A stretch of 64,000 bases of DNA from the NCBI GenBank assembly GCA_028826165.1, contig JAPDFW010000085.1, positions 124,001 through 188,000 on the forward strand, given 5' to 3'. Numbering within the stretch: position 1 is the first letter of the stretch; every line of letters starts with the position of its first letter. Made by a program: the position numbers and the translations under genes. This document shows positions 47,967 through 61,147 of the stretch, in pieces. This stretch comes from Anaeramoeba ignava. Lineage: Eukaryota; Metamonada; Anaeramoebidae. The notes beneath the pieces are model-generated. The model saw only the letters and a program-made list of their open reading frames with translations. It was not told the DNA's origin and searched no databases.

Positions 47967-50900
47967 ATGACTTCTTCAAATGGTAATTTACTTATAATCA
48001 TTTATAAAAATTAAATTTCTATTCAAAAATATTATTTAACTTTTCCATTTAAACTCTATTTAAAGATTCACAAAGAGTTTCAATTTCAGTTCAAAAAAAT
48101 AAAATTGGAAAATTATTTCCAATAAATTCAGTTACTGTTCAACTTTTAAAATCGGTTTTTAAACTTAAAGAAGTGAAATCTTTAACTGATCCTGATAATA
48201 AAATTATTGAACCAGTTAATTCTCGTTTTCTTAATTTGGATCCTACAAAACAATATATTATTAATTCTAATTTATCTCCAGTTGTACTCTTTAAAATTTT
48301 TTATTTTTTTCCAAGTTATATTAACGCTTATTTTATTCTATTTAATTTTTCTTTTAGAATGTAATTTTAATTTCATTAATAATTTTGGTTTTAGGATGAA
48401 TTATTATATTAAATATTAAAATAAATATTAAAATAAATATTAAAATAAATATTAAAATAAATATTAAATTAAATATTAAATTAAATATTAAAATAAATAT
48501 TAAATTAAATATTAAAATAAATATTAAAATAAATATTAAATTAAATATTAAATTAAATATTAAATTAAATATTAAATTAAATATTAAAATAAATATTAAA
48601 ATAAATATTAAAATAAATATTTAAATAAATATTGAAATAAATATTAAATTAAATATTAAATTAAATATTAAATTAAATATTAAAAATAAATATTAAATTA
48701 AATATTAAATTAAATATTAAATTAAATATTAAAATAAATATTAAATTAAATATTAAATATTAAAAATAAATATTATAAATATTAAATATTAAAATAAAAA
48801 TTAAAATTAAAAAATAAAAATAAATATTAAATTAAATATTAAAAATAAATATTAAAATAAATATTGAAATAAATATTAAAAATAAATATTAAATTAAATA
48901 TTATAATAAATATTAAACTAAATATTAAAATAAATATTAAAATAAATATTTTAAATAAATATTAAAATAAATATTAAAATAAATATTAAAATAAATATTA
49001 AATTAAATATTAAATTAAATATTAAATTAAATATTAAAAATAAATATTAAATATTAAATATTAAAATAAATATTAAATTAAATATTAAATTAAATATTAA
49101 AAAAATAAATATTAAATTAAATATTAAATATTAAATTAAATATTAAAATAAATATTAAAATAAATATTAAATTAAATATTAAAATAAATATTAAAATAAA
49201 TATTAAAATAAATAATAAATTAAATATTAAAAATAAATATTAAATTAAATATTAAAAATAAATATTAAATTAAATATCAAAATAAATATTAAATTAAATA
49301 TTAAAATAAATATTAAAAATAAATATTAAATTAAATATTAAATTAAATATTAAAAATAAATATTAAAATAAATATTAAAAATAAATATTAAATTAAATAT
49401 TAAAAATTAAATATTAAATTAAAGCATTAAATTAAATATTAAATTAAGTATTAAATTAAATATTAAAATTAAATATTAAATTAAATATTAAATTAAATAT
49501 TAAATTAAATATTAAATTAAATATTAAAATTAAATATTAAATTAAATATTAAATTAAATATTAAATTAAATATTAAAATAAATATTAAAATAAATATTAA
49601 AAATAAATATTAAAATAAATATTAAATTAAAAATATTAAACTAAATATTAAAATAAATATTAAAATAAATATTAAATTAAATATTAAATTAAATATCAAA
49701 TTAAATATTAAAATAAACATTAAAAAAATAAATATTAAAATAAATATTAAAAATAAATATTAAAATAAATATTAAATAAATATTAAATTAAATATTAAAA
49801 TTAAATATTAAAATTAAATATTAAATTAAATATTAAAAATAAATATTAAAATTAAATATTTAAATAAATATTAAATTAAATATTAAATTAAATATTAAAA
49901 TAAATATTAAATTAAATATTAAATTAAATATTAAATTAAATATTAAATTAAATATTAAATTAAATATTAAATTAAATATTAAATTAAATATTAAAATAAG
50001 TATTAAATTAAATATTAAATTAAATATTAAATTAAATATTAAAATAAATACTAAAATAAATATTAAATTAAATATTAAAATAAATATTAAATTAAATATA
50101 AAAATAAATATTAAAATAAATAAAAAGGAATTCACATTTTCCTTAGATCAAATACCAACTGCAATTAAACAAATATATACAGATGATCCCCAAATACAAC
50201 TAGAAGGAGCAACATTTCTACGAAAAATATTATCTATTGAAGGTTCACCACCAATAGAACATGTTATAAAAACAGGAGTAGTTTTTAGACTTGTTGAACT
50301 TCTTCGAAAAACTCAAGATACAAAACTTCAAGTAATATTTTAATAAAAGTCCACAAAATACAAAAACACACATAAAAACCCACATAAATAAATATATAGT
50401 TTGAAATTGCCTGGGCATTAACTAATATAGCAAGTGGAAGTTCCGAACAAACAAAAGAAGTATTAAAATATGATTCATTACCGATTTTTGTTAAGCTTCT
50501 AGACTCTCATGATTTAAATGTTAAAGAACAGGTACATACAACCTTTCTCATCATCTTAATACAATTCAATCTAACCACCCTAATTTTATAAAAGGCTGTC
50601 TGGGCGCTTGGAAACATTGCAGGTGATTCACCCATATTGCGTGACAGGGTACTCGAATCTGGGATTCTCAAACCTCTTGTTGAAGTTTTGAAAACAACAC
50701 CTAAAATTTCTGTGCAACGAAATGCTATGTGGGCATTATCAAATTGTTGTCGTGGAAAACCACAACCGCAAGTCTCACAAGTATTTACTTTGACATTTTT
50801 TTTATTTAAATTTTAATCTAAATCAATTTATTTTTTTTTTTCAGTTTTTTCCCGTTTTCCAAATTTTATTGGAATTTTTGCATTCTTTAGATAAAGAAAT

Positions 50901-52850
50901 ACTTGTTGATTGTGCTTGGGCTCTTTCTTATCTTTCTGATGGACCAAATGATTCTATTCAAAATTTAATTGAAGCAGGAATTGTTAAAAAAGTAGTTGAA
51001 CTTCTTGAGTAAATTTTAATTTTGATTTTAATTATAATTATAATTTTAATTTTAATTTTAATTTTAATTTTGATTATAATTTTAATTTTGATTTTAATTA
51101 TGATTTTAATTTTGATTTTAATTTCCAAAAGTTGTCCTTTTTTCGAAGTTAAAGTTCCTGTTTTAAGAACTGTTGGAAATATTGTTACAGGAAATGATGA
51201 GCAAACTCAAGTTGTTATTTCATTTGGTGCTCTTCCAAAATTTCATGATTTATTAAAACAACCAAAAATAAATATTCGGTAAAAAAAATATTCAAATCAA
51301 ATATTCAATAAAATATTCAATAATATATTCAATATAATATATTCAAATCAAATATTTAATAATATATTCAATAAAATATTCAAATAAAATATTTAATAAA
51401 ATATTTAATAATATATTCAATAAAATATATTCAAATCAAATATTTAATAATATATTCAATATAATATTCAATATAATATTCAATATAATATTCAATAATA
51501 TATTCAATAAAATATTTAATAATATATTCAATAAAATATTCAATATAATATTCAATATAATATTAAATAATATATTAAATAAAATATTCAATAATATATT
51601 AAATAATATATTAAATAATATATTAAATAAAATATTCAATAATATATTCAATAATATATTCAATAAAATATTCAAATCATATATTCAATAATATTTAATC
51701 AAATATTCAATAATATATTCAAATCAAATATTCAAATCAAATATTTAATAAAATATTTAATAAAATATTCAATAAAATATTCAATAAAATATTCAAATAA
51801 AATATTTAATAAAATATTCAAATAAAATATTCAAATCAAATATTTAATAAAATATTCAAATCAAATATTTAATAAAATATTCAAATCAAATATTTAATAA
51901 AATATTCAAATCATATATTCAATAATATTTAATCAAATATAAATTTTAGAAAAGAAGTTTGTTGGGCAATATCTAATATTACTGCTGGTACTCCTGATCA
52001 AATTGATTGCATTCTTAATTTGAATCTTTTCCAAGTTGTAATCGAACTATTAAAACAAGATACAATAGCTATTAAAAGAGAAGCAACATGGGCTATTTGT
52101 AATGCAATTTCTGGAGGAAAGAAATCACAAATTGAGTAAAAAATTGAAATATAAATTTAATCCAAAATATAAATTTATTCCAAAATATAAATTTATTCCA
52201 AAATATAAATTTATTCCAAAATAAATATTTAATTCAAAATATAAATTTAATCCAAAATATAAATTTATTTCAAAATATAAATTTAATCCAAAATATAAAT
52301 TTATTTCAAAATATAAATTTATTCCAAAATATAAATTTAATTCCAAAATAAATATTTATTTCAAAATATAAATTTATTTCAAAATAAATATTTAATTTCA
52401 AAATATAAATTTAATTCCAAAATAAATATTTAATTCAAAATAAATATTTAATTCAAAATATAAATTTAATTTCAAAATATAAATTTATTTCAAAATATAA
52501 ATTTAATTGGAAATAACAGAAAACTTTTGAGTTTTGGATGTATTCCACCACTTTGTGAGATGCTTAAGTTAGATGATCCAAGGATTATTCATCTTGTTCT
52601 TGAAGGACTTGAAAGATGTATTAGAATTATGCAATCATCTAATTTTATACCAGAAACTTATTTTGATATTATAGAAAATTTACAAAGCCATTCAAATCAA
52701 GAAGTTGCTTCTCTTGCTTTAAGGATATTGGAGTTAATATCAGAAGATCACAGTGACGAAATTGAACTTCATTCACATAATCTTCCAAGTTATCAAGATC
52801 AAGATGACGAATATAGTGATGATGATGAAAGTGAAACTGATGATGATTAA
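47967..52850 (+). CDS. Importin alpha with non-canonical N-terminus
   Basis: Nine exons: 47967-47982, 48066-48280, 50128-50331, 50400-50531, 50595-50780, 50845-51008, 51132-51278, 51950-52135 and 52520-52850. All are in phase, giving 526 residues. Exons 3-9 are unmistakable importin alpha: [69 protein letters not shown] and [10 protein letters not shown], with an acidic tail ([10 protein letters not shown]). The Trp/Asn ladder that holds classical NLS peptides is kept. The first 77 residues ([20 protein letters not shown], then [19 protein letters not shown]) have no Arg-rich importin-beta-binding region and look ubiquitin-like. The junction 48280/50128 is phase 0, but its donor GTTGTA is weak. 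Alternatively exons 1-2 form a separate small gene ending near 48400. No other promoter-like block or ATG exon is visible before the ARM region. Confidence 0.85.
48281..50127 (+). repeat. 1.8-kb intron of importin alpha gene, AAATATTAAATT array
   Basis: From 48412 the sequence is (AAATATTAAATT/AAATATTAAAAT) units up to the acceptor TAAAAAG at 50127. 48281-48410 is unique and holds two TTTTAG sites, one of which could end an alternative small-gene intron. Confidence 0.85.
51279..51949 (+). repeat. Importin alpha intron 7, AATATTCAATAAAATATT array
   Basis: Units AATATATTCAAT and AATATTTAATAA fill 670 bp between donor GGTAAAA and acceptor AATTTTAG. The phase is 2. Confidence 0.8.
52136..52519 (+). 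repeat. Importin alpha intron 8, AAATATAAATTTA(A/T)TCC array
   Basis: A 16-bp unit (CAAAATATAAATTTAT and variants) fills the intron. Donor is GTAAAA and acceptor AATAACAG. It is unrelated in unit to the neighbouring introns of the same gene. Confidence 0.8.
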
Positions 52851-52899
52851 TGAATTATATTTTTTTTAATAGATGAAAATTTAACAAATTTTTTCAAGC

Positions 52900-55800
52900 A
52901 AAACAATTCAAACTAAATTTAATTCAATTCAATTTAATTTAATTTCAAACTCAAATTATATTTTTCATTCCAATTTTAATTCCAAATAAATTCTATTCCC
53001 TTATTTTTATTTGAAATTTTAAATTGGATTTTTATTTGGAATTTAATTTAGAATTTTATTTAGATTTGTTCCACTTTTTTATTTGAAATTTTATTTAGAT
53101 TTTTATTTGAAATTTTATTTGGAATTTAATTTAGAATTTTATTTAGATTTTTATTTAGAATTTTATTTAGATTTTTATTTTAATTTTTATTTAAATTTTT
53201 ATTTAAATTTTTATTTAGATTTTTATTTTAATTTTTATTTGGATTTGTTCCACTTTTTTATTTTAATTTTTATTTAGATTTTTATTTAGATTTGTTCCAC
53301 TTTTTTATTTATATTTTTATTTATATTTTTATTTAGATTTTTATTTAGATTTTATTTATATTTTTATTTATATTTTTATTTAGAATTTTATTTAAATTTT
53401 TATTTATATTTTTATTTATATTTTTATTTATATTTTTATTTAAATTTTATTTATATTTTTATTTATATTTATTTAGAATTTTATTTAAATTTTTATTTAG
53501 ATTTTTAATTGGATTTGTTCCACTTTTTTATTTGGAATTTTATTTAGATTTTTATTTGGATTTGTTCCACTTTTTTATTTAGATTTTTAATTGGATTTGT
53601 TCCACTTTTTTATTTGGATTTTTATTTATATTTTTATTTGGATTTGTTCCACTTTTTTATTTAGATTTTTATTTAGATTTTTATTTATATTTTTATTTGG
53701 ATTTGTTCCACTTTTTTATTTAGATTTTTATTTATAATTTTATTTATAATTTTATTTATATTTTTATTTGGATTTTTATTTAGAATTTTATTTATATTTT
53801 TATTTAAATTTTTATTTTGATTTGTTCCACTTTTTTATTTAGATTTTTATTTAAATTTTTATTTATATTTTTATTTATATTTTTATTTATATTTTTATTT
53901 ATATTTTTATTTATATTTTTATTTAGATTTTTATTTAGATTTTTATTTATAATTTTATTTAGATTTTTATTTAAATTTTTATTTAGATTTTTATTTAGAT
54001 TTTTATTTATAATTTTATTTTATAATTTTATTTAGATTTTTATTTAGATTTTTATTTAGATTTTTATTTAGATTTTTATTTATATTTTTATTTAGATTTT
54101 TATTTATAATTTTATTTATATTTTATTTAGATTTTTATTTAGAGATTTTTATTTAGATTTTTATTTAGATTTTTATTTATATTTTTATTTAGATTTTTAT
54201 TTATATTTTTTATTTAGATTTGTTCCACTTTTTTTATTTAGATTTTTATTTAGATTTTTATTTGGATTTTTATTTGGATTTTTATTTTAAATTTTATTTG
54301 GAATTTTATTTATATTTTTATTTAGATTTTTATTCCAATTTTTATTTATATTTTTATTTAGATTTTTATTTGGAATTTTATTTAAATTTTTATTTAGATT
54401 TTTATTTATATTTTTATTTGGAATTTTATTTAGATTTGTTCCACTTTTTATTTATATTTTTATTTAGATTTTTATTTAGATTTTTATTTATATTTTTATT
54501 TGGATTTTTATTTATATTTTTATTTGGATTTGTTCCACTTTTTTATTTGGAATTTTATTTAGATTTTTATTTGGATTTTTATTTAAATTTTTATTTGGAT
54601 TTGTTCCACTTTTTTATTTTAATTTTTATTTAAATTTTTATTTATATTTTTATTTGGATTTTTATTTAAATTTTTATTTAGATTTTTATTTAGATTTTTA
54701 TTTAAATTTTTATTTGGATTTTTATTTTGATTTGTTCCACTTTTTTATTTATATTTTTATTTGGATTTTTATTTGGATTTTTATTTGGATTTTTATTTTA
54801 AATTTTATTTGGAATTTTATTTATATTTTTATTTAGATTTTTATTCCAATTTTTATTTATATTTTTATTTAGATTTTTATTTGGAATTTTATTTAAATTT
54901 TTATTTAGATTTTTATTTTAATTTTTATTTAGATTTTTATTTTAATTTTTATTTAGATTTTTATTTTAATTTTTATTTAGATTTTTATTTTTAGATTTTT
55001 ATTTTTATTTTTATTTAAATTTTTATTTATATTTTATTTAGATTTTTATTTAGATTTTTATTTTATAATTTTATTTAGATTTTTATTTAAATTTTTATTT
55101 TTAATTTTTATTTAGATTTTTATTTATAATTTTATTTATAATTTTATTTAGATTTTTATTTAGATTTTTATTTAGATTTTTTTATTTAGATTTTTATTTA
55201 TATTTTTATTTAGATTTTTATTTATAATTTTATTTATATTTTTATTTAGATTTTTATTTAGATTTTTATTTAGATTTTTATTTAGATTTTTATTTAGATT
55301 TTTATTTATATTTTTATTTAGATTTTTATTTAGATTTGTTCCACTTTTTTATTTAGATTTTTATTTAGATTTTTATTTGGATTTTTATTTTGGATTTTTA
55401 TTTTAAATTTTATTTGGAATTTTATTTATATTTTATTTAGATTTTTATTCAATTTTTATTTATATTTTTATTTAGATTTTTATTTGGAATTTTATTTAAA
55501 TTTTTATTTAGATTTTTATTTTAATTTTTATTTAGATTTTTATTTAGATTTTTATTTTAATTTTTATTTAGATTTTTATTTATATTTTTATTTATAATTT
55601 TATTTGGATTTTTATTTTGATTTGTTCCACTTTTTATTTATATTTTTATTTATATTTTTATTTAGATTTTTATTTATAATTTTATTTAGATTTTTATTTA
55701 TAATTTTATTTATATTTTTATTTGGAATTTTATTTAGATTTGTTCCACTTTTTATTTAGATTTTTATTTAGATTTTTATTTAGATTTTTATTTATAATTT

Positions 55801-56790
55801 TATTTATATTTTTATTTATATTTTTATTTAGATTTTTATTTAGATTTTTATTTGGATTTTTTTTAGATTTTTATTTATATTTTTATTTGAAATTTTAAAT
55901 TGGATTTTTATTTAGATTTTTATTTAAATTTTTATTTAGATTTTTATTTATATTTTTATTTATATTTTTATTTATATTTTTATTTGGATTTGTTCCACTT
56001 TTTTATTTAGATTTTTATTTAGATTTTTATTTGGATTTTTATTTGGATTTTTATTTTAAATTTTATTTGGAATTTTATTTATATTTTTATTTAGATTTTT
56101 ATTCCAATTTTTATTTATATTTTTATTTAGATTTTTATTTGGAATTTTATTTAAATTTTTATTTAGATTTTTATTTTAATTTTTATTTAGATTTTTATTT
56201 AAATTTTTATTTAGATTTTTATTTTAATTTTTATTTAGATTTTTATTTAGATTTTTATTTATATTTTTATTTAAATTTTTATTTATATTTTTATTTAGAT
56301 TTTTATTTATATTTTTATTTAGATTTTTATTTAGATTTGTTCCACTTTTTTATTTATATTTTTATTTAGATTTTTATTTAGATTTTTATTTAGATTTTTA
56401 TTTGGAATTTTATTTATATTTTTATTTAGATTTTTATTTAAATTTTTATTTGAAATTTTAAATTGGATTTTATTTAGATTTGTTCCACTTTTTTATTTAG
56501 ATTTTTATTTATATTTTTATTTAGATTTTTATTTATATTTTTATTTAAATTTTTATTTAAATTTTTATTTGGAATTTTATTTAGATTTGTTCCACTTTTT
56601 TTATTTAAATTTTTATTTATATTTTTATTTATATTTTTATTTAGATTTGTTCCACTTTTTTATTTAGATTTTTATTTTAATTTTTATTTGGATTTTTATT
56701 TATAATTTTATTTATAATTTTATTTATATTTTTATTTAGATTTTTATTTAGATTTTTATTTGGAATTTTATTTAGATTTTTAATTGGATT
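52900..56790. repeat. 3.9-kb intergenic satellite with GTTCCAC islands and higher-order copies
   Basis: Units of TTTTTATTTAGA, TTTTTATTTATA and TTTTTATTTGGA (12 bp) are punctuated by about 20 copies of GATTTGTTCCACTTTTTTAT (for example at about 53065, 53513, 54218, 55335, 56643). A block of about 150 bp containing the only ATTCCAATTTTT variants recurs near 54260, 54770, 55380 and 56030, showing higher-order tandem duplication. Unlike the intron arrays, the plus strand is full of TTTAG. No gene is present; Phe/Tyr/Leu ORFs are artefacts. Confidence 0.9.
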
Positions 56791-57065
56791 TTAAATAAAA
56801 AAAAAAAAAAAGGAAAATTACTAATTTTGATAAAAAATGAATAATAAATAAAAAAATTTTTTTAATTAATTTTTCTTTTATTAATTTAAACACGTTTTTT
56901 TCCATTTTTCATTTTTTCATTTTTTTCATTTCTTTTTTGCATTCTTTAATTCCTTTATTTGGATTTAAATTTAATTTTCTATTAAAAATTAAAAATTAAA
57001 ATTAAAATAAAAACAATTTCAAAATAAAAATTAATTAAAAAAAACAAAAACAAAAAGCAAATAAA

Positions 57066-58761
57066 ATGGTAGTTTTAGCAGCAGCAATTTGCACAAAAAA
57101 AGGAAAAGTACTTCTTTCACGACAATTTGTGTCAATCACAAGAGGTCGAATTGAAGGATTACTTTCAGTATTTCCCAAACTTATGGGAACTGGAAAACAA
57201 CACACTTTTGTTGAAACTGAAAATATTCGTTATGTTTATCAACCAATTGAAAATCTTATTCTTTTAATTCTTACTACTAAATCAAGCAATATTCTTGAAG
57301 ATATGGAAACTCTCCGTATTCTTGCTCAACTTGTTCCTGAATATTGCCCTAAAATTTCTGAATCAGAAATTGAGAAAAGAGGTTTTGATCTAATTTTTGC
57401 TTTTGATGAAGTTATCGCTTTAGGTTATAAAGAAAAAGTAGATTATTTTATTAAAATTCATTTGAAAATTCATTTCAAAATTCATTTCAAAATTCATTTT
57501 GAAATTAAAATAGGCTTCTCTCTCTCAAATTAAAACTTACCTCTCAATGGAAAGTTTTAACGAAAAAAGATTCCAAGAAATACAAGAAGAAAAAGAAAGA
57601 TTAGCCAAAGAAAAAATGGCTGAAAAAATGAGACAAATAGAAATAGCCAAAGAAGAAGCAGAAAGAACGGGAGCGCAATTATTTGGATCAAGAGGAGTAT
57701 TTCGGGGAGGATTTGGAAACGACACAGAAGAAACAGGACCAACAAATTACACAATGGAAATGGAGAAACACATTAGCACAGATCCACCAATGATAACAAC
57801 AAGAGCTTACAATAATACAAACACTAACATGCAAAAATCACAAAATCAACCCGAGAAAAAAATCCCCTCAAAAGGAATGAAACTTGTGGTTCAAAAACAA
57901 AGCAATATCCTCGCAGCCTTGAAAGATGAAGGCGAAATTGAAGAATTCGAAAAACCACAAATCCAACAACAACAAGAAAACGAGCCAAATACTCTCGAGC
58001 AAGAGCAACAAAATCAGCCTGATTTCCCACGAAAAGACGTGCATTTCGATGTGTATGAAATATTAACCGCAACACTCAGCAAAGATGGCGGTTTGCAAAA
58101 TATGGAGGTTTCAGGCTCCCTTGATTTGTTCATCACAAACAAAGATAAAACCCCTCTTGTGATCAAACTTTCCAAAGAAAAAAACCCTGAAAAAATGATT
58201 TTCCGAACACATCCCCATATCAATAAGAATCTTTTCCAGTCTGAAAATACTCTTGTTCTCAAAGATAACTCAAAACCCTTTCCTGCAAACGGAAGTCAAA
58301 TTCCCGTTCTTAAATGGAAATGGGACAATTCCGATTTCACAAAAATTCCTCTTTTCCTTAATTGTTGGCCGACAAATTCTGGCGATACAACTTCCGTTAA
58401 TGTTGAATACTCACTCGAACAGAAATCCTTTGAATTGCACGATGTCGTTGCTCTTATTCCTGTCCCTCAATCTCCTGTTATTGAAGAGGTTGTTGGTAAT
58501 TACTCCTACGACCACAAACAGAAAATTCTCACTTGGGAAATCCCCCTGATTGATAGCTCAAATCAAAGTGGTACTATTGAATTCACAATCCCAAAGTGTA
58601 ATCATTCGTCGCTTTTCCCAATTCTTCTCAAGTTCAAATCCCCAAATATTTATGCTAATCTTTCTGTAGACAGTGTTCTTGTTGTTAAAGACGAAGAACA
58701 AAATCCCACAGAATTTTCTCAAAGACAACTTCTGTCAACTTCTTCTTTCTCAATTAATTAG
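57066..58761 (+). CDS. ARCN1: Coatomer subunit delta (delta-COP)
   Basis: Exons 57066-57437 and 57514-58761 join in phase 0 (LGYKEK joined to [14 protein letters not shown]), 539 residues, near the family size. The N-terminal longin domain (about 1-140) is highly conserved: [40 protein letters not shown] and [21 protein letters not shown] charged helix follows ([20 protein letters not shown]), then a Gly/Phe linker ([13 protein letters not shown]). The C-terminal mu-homology domain spans about 270-535 ([20 protein letters not shown] onward; [15 protein letters not shown]). Delta-COP is part of the F-subcomplex of the COPI coat for Golgi-to-ER traffic and helps recognise cargo and tethers. Its DNA is less repeat-laden and slightly more GC-rich than its neighbours, as expected for a highly expressed conserved gene. 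Confidence 0.95.
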
Positions 58762-59024
58762 AAATCCTCAACAAAATTCTCTTTCCTTTTCTTCTTTTCA
58801 TCTTTTCTTCTTTTCAAACAATTTCGCTTATTTTTTTTTTAGATTTTCTTCTTCTCCCTCTTCTTTTGATTTTGGGTTCATTTCAATTTCTTAATTAAAT
58901 CAGAAAAAAGCAATTTGCATTAACCACCAAATTTTTGTCTTTTTTTTTTTTTCATTTTTTTTCTTTTTTCATTTTTTTTCTTATTCTTTTATCTTTTCTT
59001 CTTCGTTGTTTTATTAACTTTTAT

Positions 59025-60960
59025 ATGGATACTCAGGTAATAAAATCAATTTTTCACAAATTTCTCCAATTAAGCAAATTTTTTTTTCTTTTTCAATTTT
59101 TCTTGTTTGGGAATTCTTTAAAAATTCGATAATTAAATCTAATTGAAAAAAAAAATAAAACATTTTGAACACAGGAAATACAACAAAAATATGACACAGA
59201 ATTGCAAAAAATAGTCAAACAATTTACAGAAATTATCAATGAAAGAAACACCACAATAGAAACTCTCTCAACTGGGCTTGATGAACTTTCATCAAACCTC
59301 ACGAATTCAATCCAAGAGAAAGAAAAACTTGTCAACTATGTTAATAAATGTCTCTCAGTTATCGATCCGAAATTCAAGAAACCCATAAAAAAACAAAAAA
59401 AAATTGAAAACTTCGATCAAATTTCTTTTGAAGAAATCGAAACAATCAGAAAAGAAAGAAATCAGTTACTTGGCCATCTAAAAGATCTTCAATTGAAATA
59501 TGACACAGTGTTTAACGAGCACGAAAAAACAACAAAGCACCACACAAATATCAAGGAACTCTATCAAAAACAAACAAAAGATATCACCTCATTTAATGAA
59601 ACAAATACCAGTTTGCGAGAGGAAATCGAAAGTCTTACAAAGAAAACAAATTCTTTGATTGTCAGCAAGGCAACTTATGAGCAAAAAAAAGAACTTGAAT
59701 CTCAAATTCAGCAACTGAACGAAGAACGCTATTTAATGCAAGGAACTCGCAAGGAAGAACTGGAACAACTCACAACGCATCACCAGCAACTCCTTGTTCA
59801 AAAAGACCAGCTCGAGCAAGAGAAACAAGAGCTGATCGAACAACTTAAAAAAAACAAATATTCCGTTCGCAAAAATATCCACAACCCCTCCATTTCCACA
59901 ACCAACCAAATGAAAACAGATCAATTCCCAAGAGCGGGAAATTCTCCTGATCCCTTATTAAATCAAAACTCTCCAAAAACAGAAATACAGGAGCAACCCC
60001 AAGAAACACTCTCACAATCACCTCCTGTTAATAAAACTGCCGATCTCGAAAAATTCAGCTCATTCAAATATAAAAGTTCAAAATTCTCAAAACCAAAAAC
60101 AGAGGCTCAAGTCGAAAAGCCTAACGAAACAGTGGTTCAACAACAAAACGAAACACTCTCACAATCACCTCCTGTTAATAAAACTGCCGATCTCGAAAAA
60201 TACAGCTCATTCAAATACAAAAGTTCAAAATTCTCATCTCAACAAGCCAATATAATCAACGAATTAAAAAACAAACCCTTAAATCCAAAAAGCAGACCTT
60301 TGCCAAATCCTAAACCGAATCCTTACAAAAATCTTCAACCAAACCCTCAAGAAACTCCATTGGCAATTCAGACAAAGGAAACTTCTCTTTCTCCTTCTCA
60401 AGAAAAAAAACTCAGCTCAAGTCCTATTCCAATACAACCAAAATCTTTATCTCCAAAAATTTCTGTCACAACTCAAAAACCAAAATCACCTGATCCTATT
60501 GTTGCTAAACCTCAAAAATCAATATCTCCTCCAAGAAAAACTGGTGCTCCTCTTGTTCGTACTTCTATTAAACTGAAAGAAAATTTGCAAAAAGGAGAAC
60601 AACCTCAATTATCGAAGAAAAATAATTGGATTTCTCTTAATCTTGCAATTTGGAAAGGCATTGCTTCCTTCGCTAATCCAAAAACTGTAGTTATCTTTTA
60701 TCATTTTTTTTTTCTTTTTTGATCAAATTATTTAATTAATTAATTTTAACTTTAATTTTCTTATCTTGTTTTATTAGGGAGTTCCTGAACTTGAAGTTAT
60801 GTTAACTGATGATGAAAAGGTGATGAGAGTTAATAAATCCATCACTAAAAAGAATAATTGTTTGGAATTAAGAACCAAAAAGGGAATTTTCTATCTAAAT
60901 TTTGAGAATGAAAAAGAAGAAGATAATGTTTTCCGAATTTTACGTAAAGCTCGAATTTAA
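59025..60960 (+). CDS. Coiled-coil protein with Ser/Pro/Gln-rich middle, unknown function
   Basis: Exons 59025-59036 (12 nt: Met-Asp-Thr-Gln), 59175-60686 and 60778-60960 are all phase 0, 568 residues. Residues 1-225 are coiled coil (IQEKEKLVNYVNKCLSVIDP, LREEIESLTKKTNSL, QLEQEKQELIEQLKKNKYSV). The middle is disordered and Ser/Pro-rich and includes a direct duplication, SQSPPVNKTADLEK followed by SSFKYKSSKFS, at about 60010-60090 and 60165-60235. The C-terminal 75 residues look folded and PH-like (GVPELEVMLTDDEKVMRVNK, then CLELRTKKGIFYLNFENEKE). Codons are comparatively C-rich. It may be a cytoskeletal or trafficking scaffold, but I cannot name a family. The 12-nt first exon rests on good GTAATA and AACACAG sites and a TCATT/T-run block 45 bp upstream. 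Confidence 0.75.
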
Positions 60961-61147
60961 AATTTTTCTTTAACAATTTTACTTGCTTCTTTCTTTCTTT
61001 TTTTCTTTCTTTCTTTTTCTTTGATTTTTTTTTATCTTTTCTTCTAATTTTCCAAAAGATTCCTTTGTTGTGGGATTCAATAAAAAAAATTTTTTTCATT
61101 TTTTTCATTTTTTCATTTTTTTCCATTCAAATAAAGAAATAATAAAA

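Noticed and set aside
48173-48419. Small protein with a hydrophobic C-terminus ending near 48364 or 48400
   Set aside because: Possible only if exons 1-2 of the importin model are a separate gene. It would leave importin alpha without a start or promoter, so the fused model is preferred, though not proven.
53083-56369. Plus-strand ORFs rich in Phe/Tyr/Leu/Asp that look like membrane proteins
   Set aside because: The 12-bp satellite unit is open in this frame; composition follows the repeat and no start context or splice logic exists.
57824-58262. Minus-strand ORFs opposite delta-COP
   Set aside because: They are shadows of the conserved plus-strand coding frame and resemble no protein family.
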